From the NCBI GenBank assembly GCA_035293565.1, contig DATGMP010000020.1, positions 1-62,719 of the forward strand: 62,719 nt of DNA. The letters run 5' to 3'. Below, piece after piece: positions 1-8,937 of this stretch. Made by a program: the position numbers and the translations under genes. Source of the stretch: DATGMP01 sp035293565 (lineage in GTDB: Bacteria > Pseudomonadota > Alphaproteobacteria > BOG-932 > Roseiterribacteraceae). The number at the start of each line of letters is the position of its first letter. Position 1 is the stretch's first letter. Under the pieces are notes generated by a model that worked only from the letters and a program-made list of their open reading frames with translations, was not told the origin of the DNA and searched no databases.

Positions 1-368
1 TCCAGAACGTCGGCATTGGTGATGTCGATCGTCAGATTGGCCGAGCCGCCTTCGGCTCTCAGCCGATCCGCGACCCAGCGGCGGATCGCCTGGTCCGGCG
101 GCACCGTGAATTGCAGTTCCACATGGGGCGGCGCGCTCATCGGCTGAAAGGTCTCGATGACATCGATATGCGCCACCCTGAGCGGCAGCGGCCCGTATTG
201 CGCGAAATTGAGATCAAGGCCGGGCTGTGGCTCCGGCGTGGCTGTGCAGCCGGCAACCGCCAGGGATGCCGTGACGACGATCGAGGCTAGGAAGCCCCGT
301 CCCCTTCCGCGAACAGAAGATCGATCGCGCAATCGTCGAACCGATAGCTTGTCGAACAGAACTCGCAT
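1..368 (-). CDS. Putative lipoprotein, 3' end beyond window
   Basis: This minus-strand reading frame stays open from an ATG at 368 to the window edge, so the C-terminus is missing. The N-terminus is Arg-rich, followed by a hydrophobic stretch and a lipobox-like AVAGC (Cys at about residue 40), which suggests a secreted lipoprotein. The mature part seen here is about 80 residues with no motif I recognise. The ATG overlaps the end of hslO by 82 bases, which is long; a shorter start inside the Arg-rich segment (for example a TTG) is possible. Its position directly downstream of hslO on the same strand suggests co-transcription. Function unknown. Confidence 0.6.
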   Translation of the reverse strand, partial: MRVLFDKLSVRRLRDRSSVRGRGRGFLASIVVTASLAVAGCTATPEPQPGLDLNFAQYGPLPLRVAHIDVIETFQPMSAPPHVELQFTVPPDQAIRRWVADRLRAEGGSANLTIDITNADVL

Positions 369-1228
369 GTAACGACAACCTCTCCATCGAGTTTCATATC
401 ATCGAGCTCTGTGCGATCGAGCGACCGCAAGACCCGTCGCACCCGCGCTTCCGAACAGCGGCATCCGCGCTTGACGGCCATGGGCGCAAAGACCCGGATC
501 CGCTCCTGGTGAAACAAGCGAAACAGCAGATTGTTCAAGTGCAATGTCCGATCGAGCAGCTCGACCTCGGCGGCCGTCGCCATCAACAGATTTGCACGGT
601 TCCAGTCCTCCGCGTCCTCCGCATGGCTCTTACCAATGCGCGCCGCGTCGTCGTCGGGGAGCCGCTGCAGGAGGATCGCCCCTGCCCGCCACCCCTCCGG
701 ATGGCGGCGCGCTGCGAGCTTGACCGACGTCAGGAGCTGCTCCGACTGTCGGAAATAATGCGCAAGACAATCCGCGAGACTCTCGCCCGCGAGCTCGACG
801 ATGCCCTGATAGCGCTCGGAATGCTCACCCTGGTCGACGGTGAAGGCGAGATATCCCCGGCCCAAGAGCCGGCGCACATCGGCCGGATCACCCGGGGCGG
901 GCACCTGCTCTCGGTCGAAGCGCGCATAAGCTCTGATTTCGCCGGCCGTGGTCACGTCCGCCACGACAAGCGATACCGGGCCGTCACCCTTGGCCTGCAG
1001 CGTGAAGACGCCGTCATATTTGAGCAGCCCCGCCAACACGACTGCGACGATCGTCACCTCCGCCAGAAGCTGCTCGACCTTTGGCGGATAGTCATGGCGC
1101 GACAGCATCTCCGTCAGCGTAGGGCCGAGCCGAGCCGCGCGGCCGCGCAGATTGGCTTCTTCGAGCTGAAAAGGCTGGAGGACATCCATCGTCAGCTCGC
1201 CGACGGATTCGCTCGAGGACCCGATCAT
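287..1228 (-). CDS. hslO: Hsp33 redox-regulated chaperone
   Basis: Hsp33 is a cytoplasmic holdase that is switched on when oxidation releases zinc from four C-terminal cysteines. Those cysteines are visible as CRC (in KRGCRCSE) and CEFC near residues 257-292, the classic CXC...CXXC layout. The N-terminal part has the family's substrate-binding fold, including the VSLVVADVTTAGEIRAYAR segment. At 313 residues it is near the usual 290-330. The ATG at 1228 is preceded by GAGGGGAG at good spacing, so I prefer it over the internal Met at residue 14. It follows argF on the same strand after 63 bases. Confidence 0.95.
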   Translation of the reverse strand: MIGSSSESVGELTMDVLQPFQLEEANLRGRAARLGPTLTEMLSRHDYPPKVEQLLAEVTIVAVVLAGLLKYDGVFTLQAKGDGPVSLVVADVTTAGEIRAYARFDREQVPAPGDPADVRRLLGRGYLAFTVDQGEHSERYQGIVELAGESLADCLAHYFRQSEQLLTSVKLAARRHPEGWRAGAILLQRLPDDDAARIGKSHAEDAEDWNRANLLMATAAEVELLDRTLHLNNLLFRLFHQERIRVFAPMAVKRGCRCSEARVRRVLRSLDRTELDDMKLDGEVVVTCEFCSTSYRFDDCAIDLLFAEGDGAS

Positions 1229-1291
1229 ACCGGACTCCCCTCGTAACCTCGGTGAAACGGCGGTAACCCGCCCGTCGCATGGAACACTCGG

Positions 1292-2200
1292 TCAGCCCGG
1301 AGCCAAGCACCACTCCAATATCGCCTTTTGAGCGTGGAGACGATTCTCGGCCTCGTCCCAAACGGCCGAGTGCGGGCCGTCGATGACCTCGTCGGTCACC
1401 TCCTCGCCCCGCCGTGCCGGCAGGCAATGGAGAAAAATGACGTCTGGCTTGGCCCGAGACAAGAGCTCGGCATCCACGCGATAAGGTTCGAGCAGACGGC
1501 GACGCTCGTCGGCATCGCGATCGTTCATCGAAACCCAAACATCCGTCACCACGCAATCGGCGTCCTTCACCGCCTCGATCGGATCGGAAGTCATGGTGAC
1601 GCCCGGGGCCTCGGCAGGAACGCTATTCGAACCACGAAGCCCGTCGGGGCACGCAATCCGCAACACGAAACCGAAGCGCTCGGCGGCATGTATCCAGCTG
1701 CGCGCGACATTGTTGCAATCGCCGATCCAGGCGACGACCGCTCCGGATACGCTGCCGCGCTTTTCTTGAAGAGTGAGAATGTCCGCCAGCACCTGGCAAG
1801 GATGGGACCGATCGCTCAAACCGTTGATCACTGGAACGGTGGCGGTGTCGGCCAAGCGCTCGAGCTTGGTCGAATCGGTGGTCCTCAGCATGATCGCGTC
1901 GACGTACCGGGACATAACCCGCGCGGTATCCTCGATCGTTTCGCCGCGGCCGAGCTGCATGTCGCTCGAGTTCAAGGTTACGACGTCGCCGCCCAGCTGG
2001 CGCATCCCGACTTCGAAAGATACGCGCGTGCGGGTCGACGGCTTCTCGAAGATCATTGCCAGGGTCTTACCCTTGAGCGGTTTGGCGCCGTTTGCGCCTT
2101 CCGCATGAGCGCGCTTCATCTCGGCCGCTCGCACGAGAAGCGCCTTCAGCGTCTTTGCCGGAATCCGGTCGATATCGAGAAAATGACGAGGCGCGGCCAT
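1292..2200 (-). CDS. argF: Ornithine carbamoyltransferase
   Basis: Catalyses carbamoyl phosphate plus ornithine to citrulline in arginine biosynthesis, in the cytoplasm. The carbamoyl-phosphate motif STRT is at residues 55-58, HPCQ follows in the middle (in SHPCQVLADI), and the ornithine-side HCLPA motif lies near residue 258. The length of 302 residues is normal for the anabolic enzyme. The start at 2200 lies only 5 bases past the argD stop, so the two arginine genes form a tight operon, and hslO follows. Confidence 0.97.
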   Translation of the reverse strand: MAAPRHFLDIDRIPAKTLKALLVRAAEMKRAHAEGANGAKPLKGKTLAMIFEKPSTRTRVSFEVGMRQLGGDVVTLNSSDMQLGRGETIEDTARVMSRYVDAIMLRTTDSTKLERLADTATVPVINGLSDRSHPCQVLADILTLQEKRGSVSGAVVAWIGDCNNVARSWIHAAERFGFVLRIACPDGLRGSNSVPAEAPGVTMTSDPIEAVKDADCVVTDVWVSMNDRDADERRRLLEPYRVDAELLSRAKPDVIFLHCLPARRGEEVTDEVIDGPHSAVWDEAENRLHAQKAILEWCLAPG

Positions 2201-2205
2201 GGGAG

Positions 2206-3405
2206 CTACGCCTGCGCCTTGGGAGGATTAGCGGCGAGCTCCGCGGCGGCCCGTTCGATCTTCTCGGCAGCCTCGGCGATCTCCGTCTCCCCGATGATGA
2301 GCGGCGGCAGCAAGCGTATGACGTTTTCCGCCGCCGCGACCGTGATCAGTCCCCGCGCCCGGAGCGCGTTGACCATGTCGCCGTTGGCGATGGCATCGGC
2401 GCAGCGAAGCCCGAGCATGAGCCCCTTTCCTCGCAGCTCGGTGAAGACCGACGGATAGGACTCGACGAGTCTCCGCAAACGAGCCTGCAGGCCCTCGGCG
2501 GCAATGTTCACGCGGCCCAGGAACTCGGGCGCCGCAATCACTTCGAGCGCCGCAACCGCGACCGCCATGGCGAGCGGATTGCCGCCGTAAGTGGAGCCGT
2601 GGGTTCCGGCCACCATGCCGGAGGCGGCATTTTCCGTAGCCAGGCAGGCACCCAGCGGGAAGCCGCCGCCGATCGCCTTGGCGACGGCCATGACATCCGG
2701 CGCGATGCCAGCCCATTCATGAGCGAATAGCTTGCCGGTTCGCCCCATGCCGGTCTGAATTTCGTCGAAATAGAGCAAGAGGCCGAATTCATCGGCGATC
2801 TGACGCAGCGCTCTCAGATAGTCCAGCGACGCCGCCTTGATGCCGCCCTCGCCCAGAATCGGCTCGATATTGATCGCGGCCGTCTGTGGCGTGATAGCAG
2901 CGCGGAGCTCGTTCAAGTTGCCGAAGGCGACCTGGTCGAAGCCGTCCAGCAAGGGCGCGAAACCCTTCACCATCTTCTCGGATTTGGCCGCAGAGATGGC
3001 GGCCATGGTCCGACCGTGGAAAGCGCCCTCGACGACGATGATCCGATTTCGCTCAGGCTGGCCCTTGGCATAGAAATGCCGGCGGACGACCTTGACGCCG
3101 CATTCCCAGGCCTCGACGCCCGAGTTGGTGAAAAAAACGGTGTCGGCAAAAGTGAGCTCTGTCAGGCGTTTGGCGAGCGCCTCCTGGCCCGGCACGCGAA
3201 ACAGATTGGAGCTGTGCCAAATCTTGTGCGCCTGCGCCTCGAGCGCGGCAATCAGCTTAGGATGGCAATGGCCGAGCGCGGTAACGGCTATGCCGCTCGC
3301 GAAATCGAGATAGCGGCGGCCGTCAGTGTCGAAGAGATAGGCGCCTTCGCCCCGTTCGAATTGAACATCTGCCCGAGCGTAGACGGGCATGACCGCCGAG
3401 ATCAC
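2206..3405 (-). CDS. argD: Acetylornithine / succinyldiaminopimelate aminotransferase
   Basis: PLP-dependent class-III aminotransferase that converts N-acetylglutamate semialdehyde to N-acetylornithine; ArgD proteins often also serve lysine synthesis. Visible marks are FDEIQTGMGRTG (cofactor Asp region) and the AKAIGGGFPLGA segment carrying the Schiff-base lysine. It has 399 residues, typical of ArgD. The start is a GTG at 3405 with GGGGGA just upstream; an ATG five codons later has a poorer ribosome site. Transcribed with argF. Confidence 0.95.
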   Translation of the reverse strand: MISAVMPVYARADVQFERGEGAYLFDTDGRRYLDFASGIAVTALGHCHPKLIAALEAQAHKIWHSSNLFRVPGQEALAKRLTELTFADTVFFTNSGVEAWECGVKVVRRHFYAKGQPERNRIIVVEGAFHGRTMAAISAAKSEKMVKGFAPLLDGFDQVAFGNLNELRAAITPQTAAINIEPILGEGGIKAASLDYLRALRQIADEFGLLLYFDEIQTGMGRTGKLFAHEWAGIAPDVMAVAKAIGGGFPLGACLATENAASGMVAGTHGSTYGGNPLAMAVAVAALEVIAAPEFLGRVNIAAEGLQARLRRLVESYPSVFTELRGKGLMLGLRCADAIANGDMVNALRARGLITVAAAENVIRLLPPLIIGETEIAEAAEKIERAAAELAANPPKAQA

Positions 3406-3534
3406 GGGTTCCCCCTAAAAACGTGCTGCATACAGGGAACCCGCCTTTGGGACAAGTGATTAAGCGTGCGCACTAGCGCATTGCAGTGCTGCGCAAATTG
3501 GGGTCCGCAAGCCTTTCAAACCAATCTTCCGGGC

Positions 3535-4380
3535 TCAGGATTTGAGCTTGTAGCCGCTTACCAGCATCCGCAACATCACCACCCACAAGAAGGCGTTCAT
3601 CGCGAACAGGACCCAAAATCCCTGCCAGAGCGGGGCATCCGCATGGCCGATGAAGCCGTAGCGAAAGCCGTCGATCATATAAAAGAAAGGGTTGAAATGG
3701 GTCGCCGTCTTCAGTGCCGGTGGAAAGCTGTTGACGGAGTAGAAGGTGCCAGAGAGGAAGGTCATCGGCGCCACGATGAAGTTGGTGACCGCCGCGATGT
3801 GGTCGAATTTGTCCGCCCAGATCGCACCGATGATCCCCAGCAGAGACAGCATCATCGTCGCCAGTATGCCGAATACCAGAACCGCGCCGAAGCTGGTGAT
3901 CGCGAGCGGCTGAAAACAGGTGATGGTCGCCGCAGTGACGAGGCCGACCAGAAGCCCTCGCGCCATGCCACCCAAAATGAAAGCGACGCCGAGCTCGGCG
4001 GGCGAAATCGGGGTCATAAGAAGGTCGACGATGTTTCCCTGAACCTTGGAGATCATCATCGAGGAAGAGGTATTGGCGAAGGCGTTCTGGGTCATCGCCA
4101 TCATGATCAGGCCGGGCGCCAGGAACTGCAGGTAAGGAACGCCACCGATCGGCGGCCGTGTCCCGCCGGTCCCCATCGCCACGGCAAACACGGCGTAAAA
4201 GAGGAGCGTCGTCACCACGGGCGCGGCGATCGTTTGCATGTAGACTTTGACGAAGCGCCGGACTTCCTTGAAGAACAAGGTCCGGAAGCCGATCCAATTG
4301 ATGCGTCCGATGAGCCGGGGGGCCAGCGTCGGACGGGCGTCGTCCATGAGGGCAGACTCGGGAAGAGGCTGGGCGTCCAT
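3535..4380 (-). CDS. ABC-2 type transporter permease
   Basis: Membrane permease of the ABC-2 family, with about six hydrophobic segments and the family's early FKEVRRFVKVYMQT amphipathic stretch before the first membrane helix. About 281 residues from the Met at 4380; an upstream start at 4431 is also open. Related permeases (YadH/NodJ type) export drugs, polysaccharides or unknown substrates with a separate ATPase, but no ATPase gene is adjacent: recX is divergent upstream and argD lies downstream after a 129-base gap. The substrate cannot be told from sequence. Confidence 0.85.
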   Translation of the reverse strand: MDAQPLPESALMDDARPTLAPRLIGRINWIGFRTLFFKEVRRFVKVYMQTIAAPVVTTLLFYAVFAVAMGTGGTRPPIGGVPYLQFLAPGLIMMAMTQNAFANTSSSMMISKVQGNIVDLLMTPISPAELGVAFILGGMARGLLVGLVTAATITCFQPLAITSFGAVLVFGILATMMLSLLGIIGAIWADKFDHIAAVTNFIVAPMTFLSGTFYSVNSFPPALKTATHFNPFFYMIDGFRYGFIGHADAPLWQGFWVLFAMNAFLWVVMLRMLVSGYKLKS

Positions 4381-4459
4381 GCCCCTGTATATGGGGGCGA
4401 AACTCCAGGGGCAATCGGCCGCCCTTGGCAATCATCGCGCACAAGGGCACCGTTCGCCC

Positions 4460-5008
4460 ATGCAGAATCCCCGCCCCCCCAAAAGGATGTCCAGAGAAGC
4501 CCTCGAGACCTCGGCGATTGCCTATCTTGCCCGTTTTTCCACGTCGGCTGGGAATCTGAGGCGTGTCCTCGCCCGCAAGGTTCTTCGATCGGCGAGGCAC
4601 TATGGCGACGACCCGGCCCCGCTCATGTCGGCAGTCGACGCGATCGTCGCCCGCTTCATAGCCCGCGGCGCAATAGACGACGCCCATTATGCCGGGGTCC
4701 AACTCCGGGCGCTGAGGCGTCGCGGCGGCTCATCGCAGGCAATTCGCGGCCGACTCGCGTCCAAGGGCTTGGACAACAACACGATCGACGCGGCTTTGAG
4801 CGAAGGTGAGTCCGCCGCGGCGGATTTAGGCGCCGCGATCATTCTGGCGCGGCGTCGCCGTCTGGGACCGTTTCGAACAACGGGAAGGGCCGAAAATCGT
4901 CAGCGCGATCTCGCGGTCCTGGGTCGCGCAGGATTCGACTATCAGACGGCGGCACAGATCGTCGACGCGCCCGATATCGAGGCTCTCGCCCGGATCCACG
5001 CCGACTGA
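4460..5008 (+). CDS. recX: RecX family regulatory protein
   Basis: RecX binds RecA filaments and limits recombinase activity. The 182-residue product has the typical small, Arg/Ala-rich, all-helical make-up of three-helix RecX repeats (AIAYLARFSTSAGNLRRVL; FIARGAIDDAHYA; RRRGGSSQAIRGRLASKG). The frame is open further upstream to 4247, but that part runs antisense to the permease gene; the ATG at 4460 fits the start of the conserved region. recA is not nearby, which is common in this class. Confidence 0.85.
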   Translation: MQNPRPPKRMSREALETSAIAYLARFSTSAGNLRRVLARKVLRSARHYGDDPAPLMSAVDAIVARFIARGAIDDAHYAGVQLRALRRRGGSSQAIRGRLASKGLDNNTIDAALSEGESAAADLGAAIILARRRRLGPFRTTGRAENRQRDLAVLGRAGFDYQTAAQIVDAPDIEALARIHAD

Positions 5009-5151
5009 TCGGGAACAATCGACCTCTCGGGGCATTCCGGCGAGGACAGGCCCGGTGTAATCCCGCTCGAGCCTGTATATCATCGCCGGCTGTCGCGGGT
5101 GGCGTCTCCCGCCTTCGGCCCGCCATATTCAACCGGACATATTTCCGTCTC

Positions 5152-7521
5152 ATGACAAAGTCGATTTTGTCGTTCCTCCTGCTCATTCTTTTGGCGTTCG
5201 AGCCGCTTCCGGCTGGGGCCCAAAGCTTGCAATCCGTACTCGCGCCGGCGCCGGCCACGAGCCCTCAGCCGCCGCAAACGGCCAAAATCACGCAGGATGA
5301 GGCGCAACGGGCGCTCGACGTGCTGACCGATGACAAGAAGCGCGCCCAGCTGATCGAAACACTACAGACCATCGCCAAGGCGGCGCCCGCGGCTCCGGCG
5401 GAAGCCGCCAAGTCCGCTGCCGCGCCAATTCAGCTCAAGCCCAACGGCCTCGGAATTCAGCTCCTGAACGACGTCTCGGACCGGTTGACGGACGTGGTCG
5501 GGGATTTCGGCGCGATGGCCCGCGCGATCACCGATTTCCCACAGCTCTGGCACTGGCTGAACCACATCGAGACCAACCCCGGCACGAGGGCTGGGTTGAT
5601 CGAAGCCGTCTGGAAGCTAGCGGTCGTCATGACCTCGGCGCTACTGGTCGAGTGGTTCGTGGGCCGGCTGGTGGCGCGGCCTATCCGCTATCTGGCCGCC
5701 ACTGCTCCGGGGGACAATAACGGAGAGCCGGAGAACGGCAGCCGCGGCCGTCGGCGCATCGTGGCCGCGTGGAAGCTGCTCGTGCGCCTGCCCTATGGAC
5801 TCGCGCGGCTGATTCTCGACCTCTTGCCGATAGGCGCGTTCGCGGCCGTCGGAAATCTCGTGATCGGCGGCGTCCCAAGCACGACCAGCACGCGGCTCAT
5901 TATCCTGGCCATGGTCAATGCGTACGCGCTTTGCCGCGCCGCGATGTGCCTGGTTCGATTTTTTGTGTCGCCGGGATGCCGAAACCTGGCGCTCGTTCAC
6001 GTCAGCGACGAAACCGCGGCTTATGTCGAGGTCTGGATGCGGCGGCTGGTCGTGGTCGGCGTTTTCGGGGTGGCGCTGGCCGGCATCGCCCGGATCCTGG
6101 GCCTCCAGTCGGCAGCACACGAAGCCCTCATTAAGATCGTCGCTCTCATCCTTCATCTCTTCCTGGTTATCATCGTGCTGCAATGCCGGCGCGCCGTCGC
6201 GGGCTATATCGCCGGCCCACCCGAAGCCACCGGCGCCATCGCGATGATCCGTCAGCGGCTCTCCGACCTTTGGCATTACCTCGCAATCTTCCTGATCCTC
6301 GCCTCCTGGGTCATTTGGGCGGTCCAGGTTAGAGACGGCTTCCAGCGGCTGCTCCATTTCCTGGCGGTGACGATTGCCGTCTTTGTGGCGGTCCGGCTGG
6401 CCGCCATCGTGCTGCTCGGGCTGCTCGACCGGATCTTCCGGGTGAACCGTGACGTCAAGCTGCTCTATCCCAACCTCGAAGCGCGCGCCAACCGCTATTA
6501 CCCGCTGCTGCGCGGCACGGTTTCGACCGTCATCTGGCTCGGATTGGTCGTCGCTCTGCTCCAGGTCTGGGGGCTCGACGCGCTGTCCTGGTTTAACCCC
6601 GGTCACGCCGGCCGGAGGCTGCTATCGGCAGCAATCACCGTCGCCATCGCCTCTCTGATCGCGATCGCTATCTGGGAAAGCATCAACGCGGCGGTGGATC
6701 GGCACATCGAAAAGCTGAACCAACAGGCGCAGATCGCGCGCGTCGTACGGCTCAGGACGCTGCTGCCCATGCTGCGTACGACGTTGCTGATCGCGATCCT
6801 CGCGGTCGTCGGACTGACGGCGCTCAGCGAGATCGGGGTCAACATCGCTCCGCTCCTGGCAGGCGCCGGAATCATCGGCGTCGCCATCGGTTTCGGCTCC
6901 CAGAAGCTGGTGCAGGACCTCATTACGGGAATCTTTCTGCTGCTCGAGAATGCGATGCAGGTCGGCGACTGGATCACGGCGGCAGGGCTTTCTGGCACTG
7001 TCGAAAATCTTTCGATCCGAACCATTCGGCTGAGAGCGGGCGACGGGTCGGTCCATATCATCCCGTTCAGCGCAGTCTCGACGGTCAACAACGCCAACCG
7101 CGGCATCGGCAATGCGGCGATCTCGGTCAGCATCGCCTATACGGAGGACACCGATCGCGTCGGCCGGGTCTTGAAGCAGATCGGCGCGGAATTGCGCCAG
7201 GACGAGAATTTCAAGGCGGGCATTCGGGGCGATCTCGAGCTTTGGGGCGTCGACAAGATCGAAGGTTCCGTGGTCACGCTTCTGGGCCAAATCTCCTGCA
7301 CGGATACTGCGCGTTGGGGCGTTCAGCGAGAGTTCAATCGAAGGATGAAAAAACGATTCCAAGAACTTGGAATTAAAATAGCAAATCCCACGCATTCAGT
7401 CGAAATTTTGTCCCCGGAGACCGAAGAGAAGCAGGTTGGACCCAGCGCCACGGATCCTGGACCAAGCTCGACCAATATCCCCGAATCTCCACCTCCCGCG
7501 GCTATCGGCAATACGAGTTAA
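5152..7521 (+). CDS. Large MscS-family mechanosensitive channel
   Basis: At 789 residues this is one of the large MscS relatives. It has an N-terminal signal peptide (hydrophobic run ending around PLPAGAQ), a periplasmic segment to about residue 140, a long set of membrane helices from about 155 to 575, and the conserved pore and upper beta domain at about 563-650, with GVAIGFGSQKLVQD and a VGDWI motif. The last 40 residues are low-complexity and rich in Pro, Ser and Thr. It probably relieves osmotic pressure at the inner membrane. It stands alone, with 143 bases to recX and no close downstream gene. Confidence 0.92.
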   Translation: MTKSILSFLLLILLAFEPLPAGAQSLQSVLAPAPATSPQPPQTAKITQDEAQRALDVLTDDKKRAQLIETLQTIAKAAPAAPAEAAKSAAAPIQLKPNGLGIQLLNDVSDRLTDVVGDFGAMARAITDFPQLWHWLNHIETNPGTRAGLIEAVWKLAVVMTSALLVEWFVGRLVARPIRYLAATAPGDNNGEPENGSRGRRRIVAAWKLLVRLPYGLARLILDLLPIGAFAAVGNLVIGGVPSTTSTRLIILAMVNAYALCRAAMCLVRFFVSPGCRNLALVHVSDETAAYVEVWMRRLVVVGVFGVALAGIARILGLQSAAHEALIKIVALILHLFLVIIVLQCRRAVAGYIAGPPEATGAIAMIRQRLSDLWHYLAIFLILASWVIWAVQVRDGFQRLLHFLAVTIAVFVAVRLAAIVLLGLLDRIFRVNRDVKLLYPNLEARANRYYPLLRGTVSTVIWLGLVVALLQVWGLDALSWFNPGHAGRRLLSAAITVAIASLIAIAIWESINAAVDRHIEKLNQQAQIARVVRLRTLLPMLRTTLLIAILAVVGLTALSEIGVNIAPLLAGAGIIGVAIGFGSQKLVQDLITGIFLLLENAMQVGDWITAAGLSGTVENLSIRTIRLRAGDGSVHIIPFSAVSTVNNANRGIGNAAISVSIAYTEDTDRVGRVLKQIGAELRQDENFKAGIRGDLELWGVDKIEGSVVTLLGQISCTDTARWGVQREFNRRMKKRFQELGIKIANPTHSVEILSPETEEKQVGPSATDPGPSSTNIPESPPPAAIGNTS

Positions 7522-7582
7522 ATCCGTTGGAACGGCTATGACTTAGGGTGTGTTCTGAAGGTATGATCTCAACCGCATTCCC

Positions 7583-7660
7583 ATGGCCGGACGCCTTGAA
7601 GAATCACATATCGCCATTCTCGCGACCGACGGCTTCGAGCAGAGTGAACTCGAGCCATAG
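7583..7660 (+). pseudogene. N-terminal remnant of a PfpI/DJ-1 family gene
   Basis: A 25-codon frame opens with ATG and contains HIAILATDGFEQSEL, the typical first strand and loop of PfpI/DJ-1 family proteins (general stress or deglycase-like), then stops. Nothing resembling the rest of the ~180-residue family follows before 7826. It is best read as the stub of a deleted gene. The roughly 300-base gap 7522-7825 otherwise holds only AT-rich sequence near 7680-7720, including the small palindrome TTGTTAACAA, which may be promoter for the next gene. Confidence 0.6.
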
Positions 7661-7825
7661 GCGGAGCTGAGCTGGTCAAACCTACTAATAACAAGTATAT
7701 ATTGTTGTTAACAATAGCATAACAGACAATTGCGGTTTATAGTCCGGTCCCCGCGTATCATTAACGACCTCCTAAGGACCAGGCGCCGATCATGCCGAAG
7801 TGAGAACTTCGGACCGGATCCGCGC

Positions 7826-8338
7826 ATGAAACCAGTCATTCCGATTCTGGCAGCCGCCTGGCTGATGACGGCCGGTTGCGCCGTGAAAACCGCCGGGCCG
7901 GTCGAGTTCACCTGCAAGGCTCAATCCGCTTGGCAGAATACAGGAGTCCTTGTCCATGCCGGCGACCGGCTGGTGGTCGAATACGAGACCGGCGAATGGA
8001 CGGCCGACATTCGCAACGGGCTGGCCCCGCCGGCCGGCAACCCCCTGACCCCCGCGAAGGCGTCCGACATATTGCCTGGCGTCAACCGTTCAGCGCTCAT
8101 CGGCCGCGTCGATGACCAGGTCTTCCTGATCGGCAATGCATTCGACGGGGTCGTTCCCAAGGATGGACGACTCTATTGCGCCATCAACACCACGATCACG
8201 AAAAGCGATCAGATGCCGCTGCTCGCGGCAGATGGCTGGGTCACGATGCGCGCCTGGGTGAACCGCGCCCATCCGGTGTGCAGCGATACCGTCTGGGGCG
8301 TCTGCTCCACGGATCTCGAGCGGCTGACGAACTTTTAG
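7826..8338 (+). CDS. Lipoprotein with LecA (PA-IL)-like domain
   Basis: The 170-residue product starts with a short lipoprotein signal (Leu/Ala-rich, lipobox TAGC, Cys at residue 18). The mature part resembles the LecA/PA-IL galactose-binding beta-sandwich: SAWQNTGVLVHAGDRLVV, then GEWTAD, then ALIGRVDDQVFLIGN and a GRLYCAIN strand. Such domains bind sugars on the outside of the cell. I chose the Met at 7826 because it gives a proper signal peptide. Four Cys in the mature part could form disulfides. msrB follows after 56 bases on the same strand. Confidence 0.7.
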   Translation: MKPVIPILAAAWLMTAGCAVKTAGPVEFTCKAQSAWQNTGVLVHAGDRLVVEYETGEWTADIRNGLAPPAGNPLTPAKASDILPGVNRSALIGRVDDQVFLIGNAFDGVVPKDGRLYCAINTTITKSDQMPLLAADGWVTMRAWVNRAHPVCSDTVWGVCSTDLERLTNF

Positions 8339-8394
8339 GCCCCGACGCCCAAGGGCCCTATACAGCGGCCTGCAGCGATCCTATGTTTTGCCGC

Positions 8395-8796
8395 ATGAGC
8401 GAGAAGATTCAGCGCACAGACGAAGAGTGGCGCAAGCTGCTCTCGCCGGAAGAGTATCATGTGTTGCGGGAGAAGGGCACTGAGCCCGCCTTCACCGGCC
8501 GGTATTGGCAGACCAAGGAGCCGGGCACTTACCTCTGCGCCGCCTGCGGACAAGAATTGTTCAGCTCCGACACGAAATACGAGTCGGGCTCTGGCTGGCC
8601 GAGTTTCTTTCGGCCGCTAGCCGACGACGCGGTCGCGACCGAGGCCGACCGGAGCCACGGCATGGTGCGCACCGAGGCGCTTTGCGGACGCTGCGGCTCC
8701 CATCTCGGCCACGTTTTCGAGGACGGACCCGCCCCTACTGGGCTCCGCTACTGCATGAATTCCGCTTCTTTGAAACTCAAGCCGAAGTCCGGATAG
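8395..8796 (+). CDS. msrB: Peptide-methionine (R)-S-oxide reductase
   Basis: Repairs R-methionine sulfoxide in proteins. The 133-residue product has two zinc-binding pairs (CAACG near residue 42, CGRCG near 91), the GSGWPSFF signature and the catalytic Cys in RYCMNSASL. The upstream resolving Cys found in some family members is not obvious, so regeneration may use another Cys. I take the ATG at 8395; an in-frame ATG four codons earlier is also possible. Confidence 0.95.
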   Translation: MSEKIQRTDEEWRKLLSPEEYHVLREKGTEPAFTGRYWQTKEPGTYLCAACGQELFSSDTKYESGSGWPSFFRPLADDAVATEADRSHGMVRTEALCGRCGSHLGHVFEDGPAPTGLRYCMNSASLKLKPKSG

Positions 8797-8829
8797 ACGC
8801 AAGACGCTAGGCGAAAGTAGATCTTACTT

Positions 8830-8910
8830 CGTCATTTCCGCGAAAGCGGGAATCCATTCATCCACTTGCGCCTGCGACCAGATGGATGCCCGCTTTCGCG
8901 GGATCAAAAC
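8830..8910. repeat. REP-like palindromic repeat, copy A
   Basis: Two arms carrying CCGCGAAAGCGGGAATCCA and GATGGATGCCCGCTTTCGCGG face each other between msrB and purB. Each arm also contains its own small hairpin around GAAA/TTTC. This layout matches the widespread intergenic palindromes of proteobacteria; one strand translates to a WIPAFAEMTK-like string often seen in such repeats. A related copy lies at 36756-36832. Confidence 0.8.
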
Positions 8911-8937
8911 AAGGCGCGACGACCCAACGGATAAAGC

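Noticed and set aside
3466..4809. 447-codon open frame on the plus strand over the ABC permease and recX
   Set aside because: Runs across two genes with clear families in other frames and has no domain.
5641..6606. 321-codon minus frame inside the MscS gene
   Set aside because: Charged antisense shadow of membrane-helix codons.
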